Source of the DNA: Taeniopygia guttata
Taxonomy: Eukaryota > Chordata > Aves > Passeriformes > Estrildidae
Length of the DNA: 64,000 bases
NCBI RefSeq assembly: GCF_048771995.1
Contig: NC_133027.1
Location: forward strand, 60,449,501-60,513,500
Direction of reading: 5' to 3'
Made by a program: the position numbers and the translations under genes. Below are positions 38,831-51,855 of the stretch, piece by piece. The first letter of the stretch is position 1. Each line of letters opens with the position of its first letter. The notes beneath the pieces were generated by a model that made no database searches, had not been told where the DNA came from, and worked only from the letters and a program-made list of their open reading frames with translations.

Positions 38831-41468
38831 AAACAAGGGGAACTGAAATGGAAAAGCAACTTAATTTTGCTCTTTTCTCTCTTCTAGTGATTGCAACTCC
38901 TTGGCAGGAAAAGCTGAACCTTGTGTCAAACCAGAGTCCAAAAGTTGTGGCTTAGGGTCCGCCACACTAAAGTCACTCTGCTTATCTGTGGTTCAGTAGT
39001 ACTTTCTAAGGCTGGGATAAATAATCAACATGGAATTATTTTTCCTGATTTAAGTCTGCCTATGCTTATCAGTCAAGGAGATGTCTGACTAACTTCAGTG
39101 AAGTGATTCAAGTACCTCAGGTGTTTGCAGAGAAGCAGTTGTTAGCAACTCGTGCATCTGAGGCAAGAAAAATGCTGCATCACTGGGTTTCAAGGTAGTG
39201 AGCTAAGTGGATTTTTGCCTTGGTTCTCTTCTAAGAAGTAGCAGGACACAAGCATTTTTCTTCCACAGACACTACTGTGCACATTAATTATGTAGAGTGA
39301 AAAAGTTTCTTTTTTTCCTTATGGGCACTTAGGCAGAGTGTGAGCTCCTCTCTCATTTCTTGTGCCTAAGGAAGCTCTGACTCACTTTCACTTATTCTTC
39401 CTTCTACTCAGGAAGCCTATGTATTGTGATAGACTGGATGAAGAAAAACATAGTTGAAGATGTACTCAAAAAGGGAAAAAAGGCTACTTTATTTAAGCTT
39501 TCAAATACAGAAGTAGTTCTAGAAAAGCTTTCCTGCTTTTTTTTTTCTTTTTTGTGTAAACTTAATTTATGATTATGTGGCTGTGTTGCAATTTTTTCTG
39601 GTGTCTACCTCTAGAGCCAGAGTACTACAGTTCCTCTGTTTGAATCAACCAGAGCACCCTCCCCAGTTTCCCAGATTTCATGATCAATGACTGCTGTGTT
39701 TTAGCACAGGGAAATGCTGTGTGCTAGGCTAAATCCCACTATTTTTATAGTGGTCTAAATTTGCTAGTATTGTATATTAATTTTCTTACCTATTCTAAGA
39801 GAGGCTTTTCAGGTAAGTGCTCAGCCTTTTTAGGGAACTGCCCAATAAGAGAATAGGAAAAAGGATAGACACCTAAGAGAAACAGAGTGATCATCCTGTA
39901 GTGGGCTATTTGCAGCTTAGGTGCAGCTTTTGTTAAAACAATAACACTTTTATTCATAAAGCAATATTTCCTCCATACCTTAATTTTGTCAGGAATTTTG
40001 CTTAGGTAGAGGAGCTCTTCATTATGTTCCTTAGATATGAAGAGATTAAATCCATCTCTTTTTCCCCTCCTCCCCAAGTAATTATTTTATATGCCTCCTT
40101 GGAAAAACTAATATAATATTTCTCTTTTCCACAAAACCTAGCGTTATATATTTATGTTATATTATATAGTTTAAAGTGAAGTAAGGACTTTTGCTCACCT
40201 GGAAATGTAAGGTGTTACTTTTGAGTCATGTTTTTGGAGAAGTGCATTACTACTAATGATGCCTAAAAAAAACCATGCAGCACTCTTTCAAAATAATGGA
40301 ATTCAGCCGTGTTAATAATAACTGTAAAATGCATGGAAGCTATTTTTTTCCCTTTACTTGGTGGAGTAAAGCTTACATAGAAGTGATCTCTAGACAGAAA
40401 TGATGCAGAATTATTGATCTAAATATCATTACTTTTTTAACAGGTTTGGTTTGTTTGTATTTAATTACAGTCTAATTAGTGTTAACATGCTTTCTAAAGT
40501 TGTTTTTCTTCTGTAGCAGTTTCTTCTTTGCACTTTTTTCCAGGTCTTACTCAAATCTCAAAGCTCATATGTTGTGTAGGTATTAGAGAAATAACAATAT
40601 TTAATAAGTCACATCAGATGAAAACTCTGTACTAATTTCTTGGTAGGTAACTCTATATGAAGGATGCCACTGGAAACTTACCAAAATTTTAAGGACTACA
40701 TGTAACTTGTGATAAAGAAACTGTGCACAATAGCATTTATTGTACCTTCCTTATTAGAGGAACAGTTGTTGCTTGTTTTAGTCTCACTAGCAACAGAAGC
40801 CTGAAATTTATCTTTGCCCATGACTGAATCCTTGTGTTCCAAGTCTAGTCAGTCTTTTTTCAAATGGATTTGAAGAGAAATCCCAGGGAATTGTCAACAT
40901 CAGTTACAGTCTTGCCGTCTGATCCTATAATTGGATGCCACTTTGTTCTGCTCTGTAAAACTTCGGGGGATTGCTCAGATCCACCAACTCAGGCAGATAA
41001 TTTTATGTTAGATTTGAGAATAATTACTGTACTGACTTATTAGGACCAAATTTTTGTAATAAGTTCTTTTTTTATTTGTTGTGTTTTAGGTTTTTTTTCA
41101 GAGTATAAGAATAGCATGTTGAGTTAGGGATGTATTGTACTTCTTTTTCTCTTTCAAATGTTAATTCCACTATGAATGTAGGAATCAGGCTTGTAGTAAT
41201 TATCACCTATAGTTACTCAGCATGATTAGAAGATCCAAAGGCCATATATTACCTTTTTACTAGTTCATGAACATGTAACACTTAACTCAATTATTTTGGG
41301 AGTATTTTTGGATAGGAGCATAGGCTTGTTTCCTTTTTATTGTTGCCTGCCATAGCATTTGGTACTAAAGAGTCTTGTCTTATCTGATTTTGATTACTGT
41401 TGTCAGTTTTCTAGCATCAACTACAATTGTTGGGTATTGAACATAGAGAGAACTTCAGTTTTGCTGCC

Positions 41469-41488
41469 TTTTTTTTTTTTTTTTTTTT
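41469..41488 (+). repeat. T20 homopolymer
   Basis: Twenty consecutive T; simple repeat. Confidence 0.9.
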
Positions 41489-42365
41489 GGTATTTAGATC
41501 ATCATTTGCCACACTTTGAAGAGAACCCACCAGGCAGAAATGACTAGTGCCAGGGTTCCCATAATTAGAATTAGTATTTCATTTACAGGATTGTCAGACC
41601 TATTAAGCAAATACAGGTGCTGTAGCTGGCAGACTTTATGACTATAGTAATAATGCACTTTATTAATGTATAGCCTTGGCCTAGTTACATTGTATTACCA
41701 GCATGCCCTACCTGATGCTAAATCAGGGGCTACAGAATTGTATAAAGGAGTCTGAAAATTCACCAGTGCTTAAAACTAGGAGCTTTGAGAGGCCAAAATT
41801 AAGACTGGAGTCCCATCTCTGATCTCTGTGTGTTTTGTAAGAGGCAGTCATTTTCCTAGGCCTTAGGTAGCTTGTGACTAACCATATTTACACAGAAAGC
41901 AAAAAAAAAATTAATTAGAAAACTGAGTCATTAAAGTGAGAAAAAGAATGAGTTTATAAAGGCACTAATAAACTGCTAGGTTCCCATTTCATATCTACTT
42001 ACATTTAGTCATTCACGGAGAAATTATACAAAGAGGAGATAGTGCAGGATATCTCTAGAAAAAGTGATTCACCACTTCAATTTATTTCAGCAAAGCTCTG
42101 TATGAATGCAGCGATTGATGGGCAAAAGCTGAGTTCACAAGTTATGGTCCTTGGTATGCAAAGCACACTGGGGGCAAGTACCTAAACTGAATAAAAATCA
42201 GCAAAAACTATAGCTGAAGTGTAAATCATATGCTAATAATCTGGCTTTGGGTTTTGATGTGGCATATAAAATTAGCATAGCAGGATGCAAGTAAAGGGAA
42301 TCTTTTATTAATATAGATTGGTAGCAGAATAGTGGGGTTTTTTTTGTTTTGGTGGTTTGTTTTTG

Positions 42366-42382
42366 TTTTTTTTTTTTTTTTT
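42366..42382 (+). repeat. T17 homopolymer in T/G-rich stretch
   Basis: Seventeen T preceded by shorter T runs from about 42338, separated by G. It lies just left of the CpG island. Confidence 0.85.
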
Positions 42383-42788
42383 AATCACTTCCACCAGTTG
42401 CAAATGGTAGAGGGAGATAAAAGGATTGGCTAATGAACCAGCCACCTCCTGTCAGGTGCGTTGTTAAGGCCACGCCATTGCGGAGGATGCACTATGCACT
42501 GATTTTTGGGAGAGCTGGGAGTGGAGGCCGGCAGCGCCGTGGACCCGCCTGTTCCCAGGTTTGTGCTGCCAAGTACTTGGAGCGAGCGCCGCGGGGAGCT
42601 GCTGGCTCCTGACTGCGGCCGAGCTGCCCCCAGTGGTACGCGTGAAGGGGGGTCTATGTGAGCAGGGAAACAAGGAATGCCAAGGGCAGGGAAGCGAACC
42701 GCACTTCCCTCAAAAATAGAAACAAAAAGAAAAGCGGGACGTGAGGGCGGCCCGGGCTGCCCGTGGGACGGCGCTTTCCTCTCCCGCC

Positions 42789-42803
42789 CCGCCAGGTGGC
42801 GCC
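42789..42803 (+). promoter_or_regulatory. CTCF-binding motif, 15/15 consensus
   Basis: CCGCCAGGTGGCGCC fits CCRSYAGRKGGCRSY at every position on the + strand. Location in a CpG island favours real binding, but occupancy is unproven. Confidence 0.6.
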
Positions 42804-42831
42804 GTTGTGGCGCGGGGGCGGCGGGGCTCTC

Positions 42832-42898
42832 CTGCCGGGGAAGGCACGGGAATGCCCGGGGAGGACACGGGAATGCCCGGGGAAGGCACGAATGCCGG
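42832..42898 (+). repeat. 21-bp GC minisatellite
   Basis: Two near-identical 21-base units (42845-42865 and 42866-42886), with core CACGGGAATGCCCGGGGA, flanked by partial copies on both sides. The units differ at a few bases near their junction. Confidence 0.85.
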
Positions 42899-45800
42899 CG
42901 GTCCGGAGCTCCGGGGCTTGGCAGCCGGCTAGAAGCACCGGCCTGAGCGATGGATAATGGAACCGCCCGACGCCCGCTGCTGTTGGGGGCGCAGAGGGCT
43001 GAGCTCGCTGTCGGGGCTGCAGGTCTGCCTCCACGGGGCCGGGACCGCCTCGTAGGCTTTTGGGGCAGCAGGGGGAGGAAAAATCCTTCAGGATTGTGAG
43101 TGCAGTGCTAAAACACAAAAATACCTTTCGCCACCATCTTTTCCCCTTTTAGAGCTGCCCTCAGCGTTACTGGATAGCGAGGCCAGGGTTCGAGTTGGAT
43201 GGAGTATCTGCTCCTGATAGCTCATGATGCTTTCATCAAGCTCCACAGAATTGTTTCTCGTTCACGAGGCTTTTGAGCAAAAGTTTGTGTCATACGCCTT
43301 TATCAACCAAAGTTGCAAAGAGACTACAGGCTGTGTCCCCAGTAAGTCATGAGCTAGTAAGTAATTTTCAGACATTTAATCTGTGGAGTGCGACTGCTGG
43401 TGCAAATTTCCCTCGGGGGATGCAGTTATAAAGCATTTGGTGAATACCACCAGCATGCCAGGAAAACTGCAGCTGGGGGAAAGCTTTCATCAGAAGCCAC
43501 TTTCTCAGTATCTTCTATTTGAGCGACACAAGAATAAATCTTATTATAACTTCTTATGTGGACTTTAACACAGTTAAACCAAGACAAGATTTCATTTGCA
43601 AACTTTTTTAAACTTGAGAAAAAGTGAATACATTACTTTTTTAGTTTTAGTTTTTTTATGCTGTTTGTCTACTACATGCATTTGAGTTATCACTGTACCA
43701 TCCTTACAGTGGTTTTATACTGGACATTCAAGAGACTTGATACTTTTGCAGATTGCAGGTTAGTTTCTTGTCAATTTAATTATGCCTGAATATATACATA
43801 TGAAGCTCAATACTCAGTTTGGTCAAGGTTTTCTGGCCAGCTGGAATGTACCATGTTTCAGGTTGTGTAAAAGGTTTTAAATTATATAATCTTGTTCTGT
43901 GGATTTTGCAAGGTAAGCATAAGACTGAGAAGTCTCACCTAGCTCATAACAGTGGCTGAGCTCTAGTCTGGAGAGATAAGCTTTACTATTGCATTTTGTT
44001 CTGGGAGGATTTTGGGGAGGTGTGTTTTTAAAGCACTATTGTTAACGTCACTTTGATGTTGAACTGGGAAGCTCTGCAAACACATCCAAAGCTTGTCTCT
44101 CTGCTGTACCCTACTGTGCTTCTGAATGCCTCATTTAGCATCTTTTGAGTTATTTGGAATTAATGGGAGCAATTTTTTGACTAATGAGTTCACATCAAGA
44201 GCAGATCTGATGATAACCAAATGTTCCTGGATGTTCATGTTCTTGTGGTGGTAACTATTACCAGGGCAACACAGTCTTTCACAGTATAGCAGCGTTAATT
44301 TCTTAAGGCTTATCCTTAAAGGCAGTGACCACTGTAAAACATATCATACTGGAGAGAAAGATTTCTGCCAGATAATATTATTTCCTCTAAGAATCAACAG
44401 TTCAGATCTTACAGCCACAAAATCTTAAGAAAGCTAACAAAGAGCTTTTGAATACCCTATCCCATTACTTCAATGTAAGATGTACCTGTCATTGCTTGGT
44501 AAATAAAAAAAAAATTAATATTTTATTACACCGAGAGTCTTATAATAAGTGCATATAAAGTTTCTTAGTATTGTAGCATTAATTTTTCACCTGGATATCA
44601 TAGTTCTATATGGAATTTAAGGCTATACAGGCCACATATCTCTCATTATGCTACATTTTGGCTGTAAATGTCCTTAGGAAGTCAGAAGCCCAGCTGAAAG
44701 TTGAAGGTGGGGCATCATAGGTACATAGGAATATAAAGCATAGCAATTCATACCTTGTTAGTAAAGGTATTTACTTAAAAAGGCTAGGTGGATTACAAGT
44801 TGTCCTGTAGCAAAGCTAAAGCAAACAGAAGCATTTGGACTGTACTGAGAAGTCCATACCAGTGTTCCTACAGTGGCAATAAGGAGCATTTTGCTCTCTA
44901 TCCCCAGCAATTCCATTATTTCAGACATCAGCAACCACTGCAACAGTGTGCTGTTCCAAACATTATGCATTCTTTGGTTTAATATTCACAAGCAGGAGGT
45001 TGTCGGGGTTAACCAGGTGGGTGATTGCTATACAGTTTCTGATTGGGCAAGCACAGTCTTCCGGAAACTTCAAAAGTGTTAAAATTAGGTATACTCAGGT
45101 GCTGAGCATTTATCTCCCTGGATGGCATTTACAAATAATTTTTTGTTAGTTACTGTCTTGTGCTAGTCATGGGCCAAAAAATGACAGAGTGTATGTCTGT
45201 GGACTCCTGAATCTTTTGGATAGGTGAAGGATTAAAGAGTATTATTAACCATTTGATTTTAGTGGACAAAGAATTCTGCCCACACACAGAGTGTATTTCT
45301 TCCTTCCAAGCTCCATGTGCTGTCTTCTGCTACACTGCAGATTCAGCTTACTCTCTTCTGCCTATGCTTCATACCCTGTGATTTTATTGTTTTTCAATAT
45401 CTTCTGCGCAATTTTATTTATTAAGTGTTTCTATTTTCTTTGTGAGACAGGTATGTCTTATTCTCGGAGTAGAAAGAAATGGATTTGCCATCATTCCTTT
45501 TACTCAGTTCTGATCAATAAGTCTTGCAGATGGTCTAATTAATGACTTATTTAAACTAGTGAATATGTGCTCATGCCTAGTTTGAAGCATGCAGATAGTG
45601 TTGCCTAATAACATTCAAGAGGGACAATGTTTCCTCTTGTAGAATTTGAGCATTGCACTCAAGAGATCACATTTTTAAACTTGTTTTATCCTAACCATAT
45701 ACACTATAATTGCGTATTTTTTTTCTAGGGCATCTGGAGAGAAATCTAATGATTCATAGAGAAAGCTAATGTTCCTGCCACGTCAGGAACAGATACTATT

Positions 45801-48800
45801 ACAAAATAGAGTTAATAGTGTAAATAGAAAATATTGTCATTATAGTATCTATTTTCAGTAAACACATTGAAATGGGAACACAGAAACAGAAAGCATAGCT
45901 ATGTAAGTTTCTCCTGCAACAGTTGTAAGTAGCTAATGATTTTTTTTTTTTCTGCCAGGGTTTTCCTTATCACTCGGGTATGGTGGTGGCTAGTTAAAAT
46001 TCCTTGGACTTTTGTACTGGCCCACACTTTGTGTGTGTATGTGCAATTATCTCTGTTCTGCTTGTTCTCAATTAACATTTCCATTGCAAGGCTTCGATTG
46101 ACTGAGCTGTTCTTTTCTAAGTCACGAGTATGTTTTTAGAAAGAAAACAGACTTTCTGTATAGTTTGTGCCACCATGGACTTCTGGTGTCTCTCCTATTG
46201 TGGTGTAAATTGTTAATGAGTGAGCCTCACTGTCCAATATCTACCAGAAGAAAGTGTAAGGAAATTATTTACTTTTATAAACGGAGTTACTCTTTATTGA
46301 AATGCAAAGGATGATACAAAAATTCCGTTTCTTTAGACAAAAAAAAGTGTAAATGATATGACTGCAATGAGGTCATAACTTGACAGAAAAGAAGATCTGA
46401 AACTGGGAAAATCATGCTTAGCAGTTGAATGTGATGAAAAAACTGTCAGTGTGATAGGGAGGCATATTCCAGTTCTGTGGAATGTCTTCCTTGAAAACCT
46501 TTTTTATTAGTAATTGATTAAACATTGAAGGTGTTTAGGTTTAATCAGTGTGAAATAAACCTTGGCTACTCCTTCAGTTCTGGGCTTCTGCACACTGAGG
46601 CTTTGGTAGCTACCACAGTACAGGTGCACGTGGTGAATCTGGACCAACCACTGCAGAAAAATGTGTCCAGTTCCATATATACCTGTGGCCAAGGCCTGTG
46701 CCTAGGAGATCTGCCTACTGATTTTATTGTCTTCATTGTGGTATTGTGTTGTCTTACTTTTGATAGAAAAAGTGATCTTAAGCATTGGCCAAAATTTTGA
46801 TTTCAAGTCTTTGCAGATTTTTAATATAATGAATGTGATGTTCTAAATCTGAATTGTTGAGCTCAAAGCAAGGTAAAAAAGCTTGAACCAAAATTGCTCA
46901 CTTTCCTAAGTTATTTGCTGGAGACAGTAAAGAGACATTATGGAAATCACTCTTAGTGTATTGCGCTCCATTTTGTTATGCTGAGTTAGCAAAAATGGAG
47001 AAATAACTCTGCTTTTGCATCCTTACTGTTGCAAGTTGGAAATTTGAGCTGTATGGCAGGAGAGAAAAAGTAACAGTATGTGAAGGAAGGATCCAAATTG
47101 CTGGTTAAGGTCTGCCCTCGTTGCTGTTAGCCTGTATGTAAAAAGCCAGCTGGTAAAAACTTTTTTTTTAAAAGTACAATTGTTCTCAGTTGATCATGTC
47201 TAATGTTCTTCAGGTTTTTGACTGTACATTTGCCTGTTCCTCTACAAACAGCAGTACTCAAATAGGCAGTCTTCTGCTGCTTGTAATGTCTGAAATTTAC
47301 TAATGAATCATCCTTGAATTTTTCTTAAAATACCTAAGTATATTTTTGAAAGTTTTCATTTTTTATTGAATTCTCCAAGAATTCTTTAGATTTAATTCTA
47401 CAAGGCAGTTTCAGTACATATATGTTTTTATAGACATATCTACTGAAAAAAATTCTTTTTCTTAATTTCAGCTTCCCTTAAACAATGGATATGTTTGTAG
47501 TTGGAATTTACTATAAAACATTTTGTATGTCTTCTGTGGTATTTGCAAGCTAAAATCATATGGGTTTTATATCCTTGTAGTTCTGCTGTTACTTTAAAAT
47601 GATGCAACAATGATATCATTGCTACTGTAAAACCACTGTCTGACCTTTATTTTAAAAGAATTTTCTTGTTAGGAGCTGAACTAAATGTAACTATGCAGCT
47701 GTAGGAAACAATGGTTGTTCTACCTTGTAATTGTTCACTCCAATCAATAAACAGGATGCCACAGAGTTCAAGCTTCAGGATTAGAACCCCACAAAGAATA
47801 AGAAAACATTAGAAAATGCTTTCTGACTAAGCTTATTAGAAATGCCACGGTTGGTGTGACTTGTACTGCCAGCACATTTTAGCATCAGGTTATCCAAACC
47901 TCCTATGGGCAAGTCTGAGAAATGTTACTTGAAGGTAATTTCCAAGACTTTGTTCTCCTTTCCTGATTAAAGCAGTTTGCTTTGAAATCAACCGAGATTT
48001 ATAGTGTGCGCCTCTGAGAGAAGTAGCTGGCCTGTAAATTAAAGCTCCAATAGCTTTTTTCAATAAAGTTGTTTTGAGGTTGTTTCTATGGTGTTGTGCT
48101 GAGAGAATCTGACACCATCATGCTTGCATAAGTGCAAGAGCCAGTCAAGCTCGACCAGGAGGAACTGCCTAATAGACTAACTGGAGTTCCAAACTGTTGG
48201 GCTGTCATGAGTAACATGTGGTTACAAATGATTCAAAAGTTCTCTTTCAACCTCTGAAATTTTTAAAACTTGAAAAGGAGCTCCTTATGTGAACATGTGT
48301 CTATTACGAACTTAGGGAAAGTTCAACGTAAAATTTATTTCCATACATTTTTTTTGTTACAGTTTGAACTTTTAAAATGTTTATAGCGGTTAAAAGGACT
48401 GAAATGCAAATGAAAGAGAAAGATGAAGTAGAGTTAGCTAAGAAGGACAGAGGGGAGAAATGAGTTAAATTTCTGTAAAAAAATGTAAGATAATACTTGA
48501 AAATGCACTGAAAAGTTAAGTAGAAATGGGCGGGGTGCATGGAGGATAACTTGTAGCTGTGTATTCAAAAAAAAATAGTGGAGTTAGAGGAAAACTGAGT
48601 GACATTTGCTTCCCTGAAGCTAAGTTGCTAATAACAGATCTATTTTACTCTGTTCTCTGTCAACTGGAACACCAGTTCTCCCTCCAGACACGTGCATGTA
48701 GTTTTCTCTGCTGAGAGGAAACAGGGAACTGCTTACTTGGATGACAGCTTTCTGAAGGGCATTTGCCAGTATGACACTTGTTTGATCTGTCGAGTCTCTA

Positions 48801-48856
48801 TTTGGACTTCCCTGAAATAAGAAAAAAGCATACCTATGCTGCCTTCTCTTATGGGG

Positions 48857-48873
48857 AAAAAAAAAAAAAAAAA
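48857..48873 (+). repeat. A17 homopolymer
   Basis: Seventeen A following ATGGGG; simple repeat. Confidence 0.9.
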
Positions 48874-49494
48874 CCAAAACTAAAGATGTATTCAGTTCCT
48901 GCTTTTCTTTCAGAATTGCAAATCTAGGTGTTTGCTTCTACAGGAAGTGCGTCCCATCATTGCAAATCCCACATATAATTCATTGACATGTTGGGATTTC
49001 ATCTGCAGAATTAATGTTTCTGGTATGAGTTTGATCAGTTGTGCAGGAACACTGGAACTGCAGAAAGCTTGTGCTGTGCAGGAAGCTGATGCTTACTCTG
49101 TTGTGCAGCACAATGAGAAATCTCCCGGCTTTGTTATGTCAGGAGTGATACCAAGTCACTAAACAACAGAGCCTTGTGGGGCAAGGCCACCTTGCCCCAA
49201 AATAAGCTAGTGTTTCTGCACTAACACTGTTTTAATGTTACATCATTTGTATGTTTTCTTAATAGGAACATGTAAACATAATCTGAGATGCTTTACAGTA
49301 TTCATTGTGTAGCCTATTTCTCATTCTTGGATGACAGCTAGCTCCTTTTGAGATCAGGGATGTAATGTGCTGCTCTTCTTTCTACTGCTGGAATTAAAAA
49401 GGGCTGTTAAAAGGCTTTGCTATCTCAATAGTTTAAGTGGTAAAAATACCTGTTTAAATGTTTATTACAGACATACAGAAAGCAGGCTGAAAAT

Positions 49495-49508
49495 GGGGGG
49501 GGGGGGGG
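49495..49508 (+). repeat. G14 homopolymer
   Basis: Fourteen G followed by TGGG; third long G run of the window. Confidence 0.9.
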
Positions 49509-50142
49509 TGGGAACCATGTAGATTCAAATTCAGGCTCTGCTTTTGAGTTCAAGGCTTTGTGCATGTATCTCTAAGTTTAAATCCTACCCCTCCTTTGGT
49601 TTCTCCTTTCTTGGAATAACTTTTACACTTCTGGAAAAAAAATATTCCTGAAAAGCAACTGAGTGGGAGTTTATGATCACTGTGAAGCCAATTTCAAAAC
49701 TTTTTTTAAAAAGTTTCTGCAGTGTGGAATTCCATCCATTTTGCTAGGGAAAACTAAACGTGCTTCGATTTCACCCAAAAGGGAAGTAGATCCTGGAGAA
49801 CTGTTTGTAACTGCAGTACTTGAGTAAGCTTTCCAGAGGAGTACAAGATAAATAGTTACAGCAGTTACTCTTGTAGTACAATGAGTACCCAGTAAAGCTT
49901 TCACAATAATTTGAATAGAGCTGTCTCTTCATATTTTATTTACTCTTAATTCCCACAGGGAAAAAATCAAACAAAAAAAGAACCCCACAACAAACCAGAA
50001 AAACAACCAAAACTCCAAACAAATTTTAAAAGCCCCAAACAAAACAAAACCCAAAAGAGAAACAGAGGCCTTGTCCCTCCATAGTGTGCATCTCCTGAAT
50101 CATCTGTGAAAGAACTGCCAGAAGGTTGCACAGAACTCTGCA

Positions 50143-50640
50143 GTTCATAGAGTATTAATGCCACTCGGGTTAGAAGAGACCTGTGGAGCTTGTCTAGTCC
50201 AGTCTCTGGCTCAAAGCAGGATCAGGCTGTGACCTCTGAGTAACTTACTAAAGTCCTTATCCCAAGGAACTTCATAAAGGGCTAGAGACTGCACAGCCTG
50301 TCTGGAAAACCTATTCCACTGCTTGACCATCTTCGCAACTGAAAAGGTTTTTCTTGGGTTGTGTCAGAACTTCCCCTGCTTTAAGTCAAGACTACTGCCT
50401 CTTCATCTGCTGCATAGGAGGTATGCAAAGAACTTAATTCAGTTGTTTAGAAACAAATGTCATTGAGCCTTATTCAGTCATTTTACTTTGTGGGCATTGG
50501 GTATCATTCCTACCCCATGGCCGTCTGGTTTTTTTTTCAGTCTGAACAGACACAGTCCTCTCATCCTCACAGGGTATTTGCTCTTGTTTCCTGACCGTCT
50601 TGGTGGCCTGATACTGCAACAAGGGTGGTTCCTAGAGATG
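50143..50640 (-). mobile_element. CR1 LINE, 3'-end fragment, minus strand
   Basis: Read on the minus strand this follows the CR1 3' region. On the + strand one sees its complement in order: 'gggttagaagagacctgtgg', 'cttgtctagtccagtctct', 'ccacagcctg'-like words, 'ctattccactgcttgaccat', 'gaaaaggtttttcttgg', 'tcatcctcacagggtatttg' and 'gaccgtcttggtggcctgat'. It is clearly diverged and truncated, so older than the LTR insertion. No reverse transcriptase frame remains. Confidence 0.85.
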
Positions 50641-51555
50641 GGCTTTTTCCTTAAGAAAGCCTGTTGAGGAGTAAGACAGGAAGAACTTCAAATTCCTTTT
50701 ATAAAAAGACTTAGTAACCTCTCTTGTTTCTGTAAGAATGGAGCTGTAGGATTTCAGGTCTCCCTCCAATGTTGGGCTTATCTTAATTTATGTTACCTTG
50801 TTTGTTGAATAAAGCCCATTTCAGTTTGAAGTCTCTGACTCAGACCTGAATTGGGATTTTCACTGTCCATGAAGAGCCTTTGTGGCTCTGGTCTGAGGGG
50901 CAGTTTTGAGACCATCAAAGCACGGTCTATCCAGAGCCTGACTTAGAACTGTGACTGGAAATAGTGAAATACAATTCAGATGGGAGATGACATATCTCTA
51001 CTGTGTCAGTAGAGTTGAAAGCACATAACCCAGCAGGGAGAAGTAGCAACTAAAGACAAACCTTAGTTTTCATCTTCAGTGCTTCTGAGATCCTTGAGAT
51101 TCTTCCTGGCAAAGGTGAGTCATGTGGTGGTTTTGTGTTTGAGGGAACAAAAATCTATGCCTTGGAACTAAGTCCTCCTATTTGACAGAGCTGCTCCTGC
51201 TGGGATTTCTCAGCTAAGCAAGGTGTTTGTGCTTCAGGGAGAGGCAGGTGCTCTGCCGGTCTGGCATGGTTCTGGGGGCATAGGGAAGTGCACCCTGTCT
51301 GAAACTTAACCTGACAAGATGCCCTGGGTAGTCAAACAGAAATGCCTTAACGCCTGGTGATGGGTTTGGAAACTTTTTGGTATGGAATTGTTGAGTTATA
51401 ATATTCATGTAGCAAGTGCACTGAGGCTTGTGACTGATTTGCAGTACGATTGCCTGAGTTTTCTCCTTTCCTCTTGATAAATAGTACTGATTGCTTGTGG
51501 GCTTATCAAATTATGATTTTTTTTTTTGATTCTTTTTCCCGTTGCCTTTTTTCAA
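50641..51555. other. SCAF8 proximal upstream DNA
   Basis: No gene is recognised. A perfect splice-donor consensus AAG|GTGAGT lies at 51112-51120, about 1.1 kb before the SCAF8 ATG, and could serve an upstream non-coding exon. Otherwise there are only chance frames. Confidence 0.5.
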
Positions 51556-51855
51556 GCCTGCATGCCGTTCCCAGTTTCGCCGGCGGGCCTTGCTGCAGGG
51601 AGCGGGAATCTCAGCGGGCCGGGCGTAAGAAGGCGAACAGTTCGGGGATCTCGAAACGGTGAAAAGGGTGGCTAAACCACTCCGGGATTTGCCCCCGGTG
51701 ACGCAAAGCAGCAGCAGTTAACACGTCGCTCCCGTAACCCTCTCCTGCCCACCCGCTCCGGGAGAGGAGGAGAGGGAGGGGAGCGGGCGGGGCGGACGCG
51801 GCGCCATCCCAGCAGCGCCCGTGCGGCGCGGCGCGGGCGGCGGTGCCGGCGCTGC

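Larger units (their letters stand above)
33950..42470. other. gene-free DNA with candidate elements and skew change
   Basis: No exon is recognised. Up to about 39 kb the + strand tends to A and C excess; beyond it to T and G excess. Candidate regulatory blocks and simple repeats are listed separately. Confidence 0.55.
42470..43100. promoter_or_regulatory. orphan CpG island, probable promoter
   Basis: About 630 bases of GC- and CpG-rich sequence in AT-rich surroundings, about 9 kb upstream of the SCAF8 island. It contains a perfect CTCF consensus and a GC minisatellite. Frames on both strands (for example minus 42654-43118) are proline/arginine-rich artefacts of composition. No coding exon of SCAF8 or CNKSR3 is recognised. 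Best reading: promoter of an unannotated non-coding transcript, an alternative non-coding first exon of a neighbour, or an insulator. Confidence 0.6.
43101..50142. other. SCAF8 upstream region, no gene recognised
   Basis: T/G-rich + strand with short chance frames only. Contents include a 17-A run and a 14-G run. The stretch at about 47960-48210 has enhancer-like unique sequence but no decisive motif. A short frame at 43200-43277 (25 codons) and other small frames show no family signature. Confidence 0.55.

Noticed and set aside
42654..43118. Minus-strand frame of 154 codons in the 42.7-kb island
   Set aside because: Low-complexity Pro/Arg/Gly content without a family match; produced by the minisatellite and CpG-rich DNA.
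43180..43205. tRNA-like B box GGTTCGAGTTG
   Set aside because: No A box at the right distance and no cloverleaf could be drawn.
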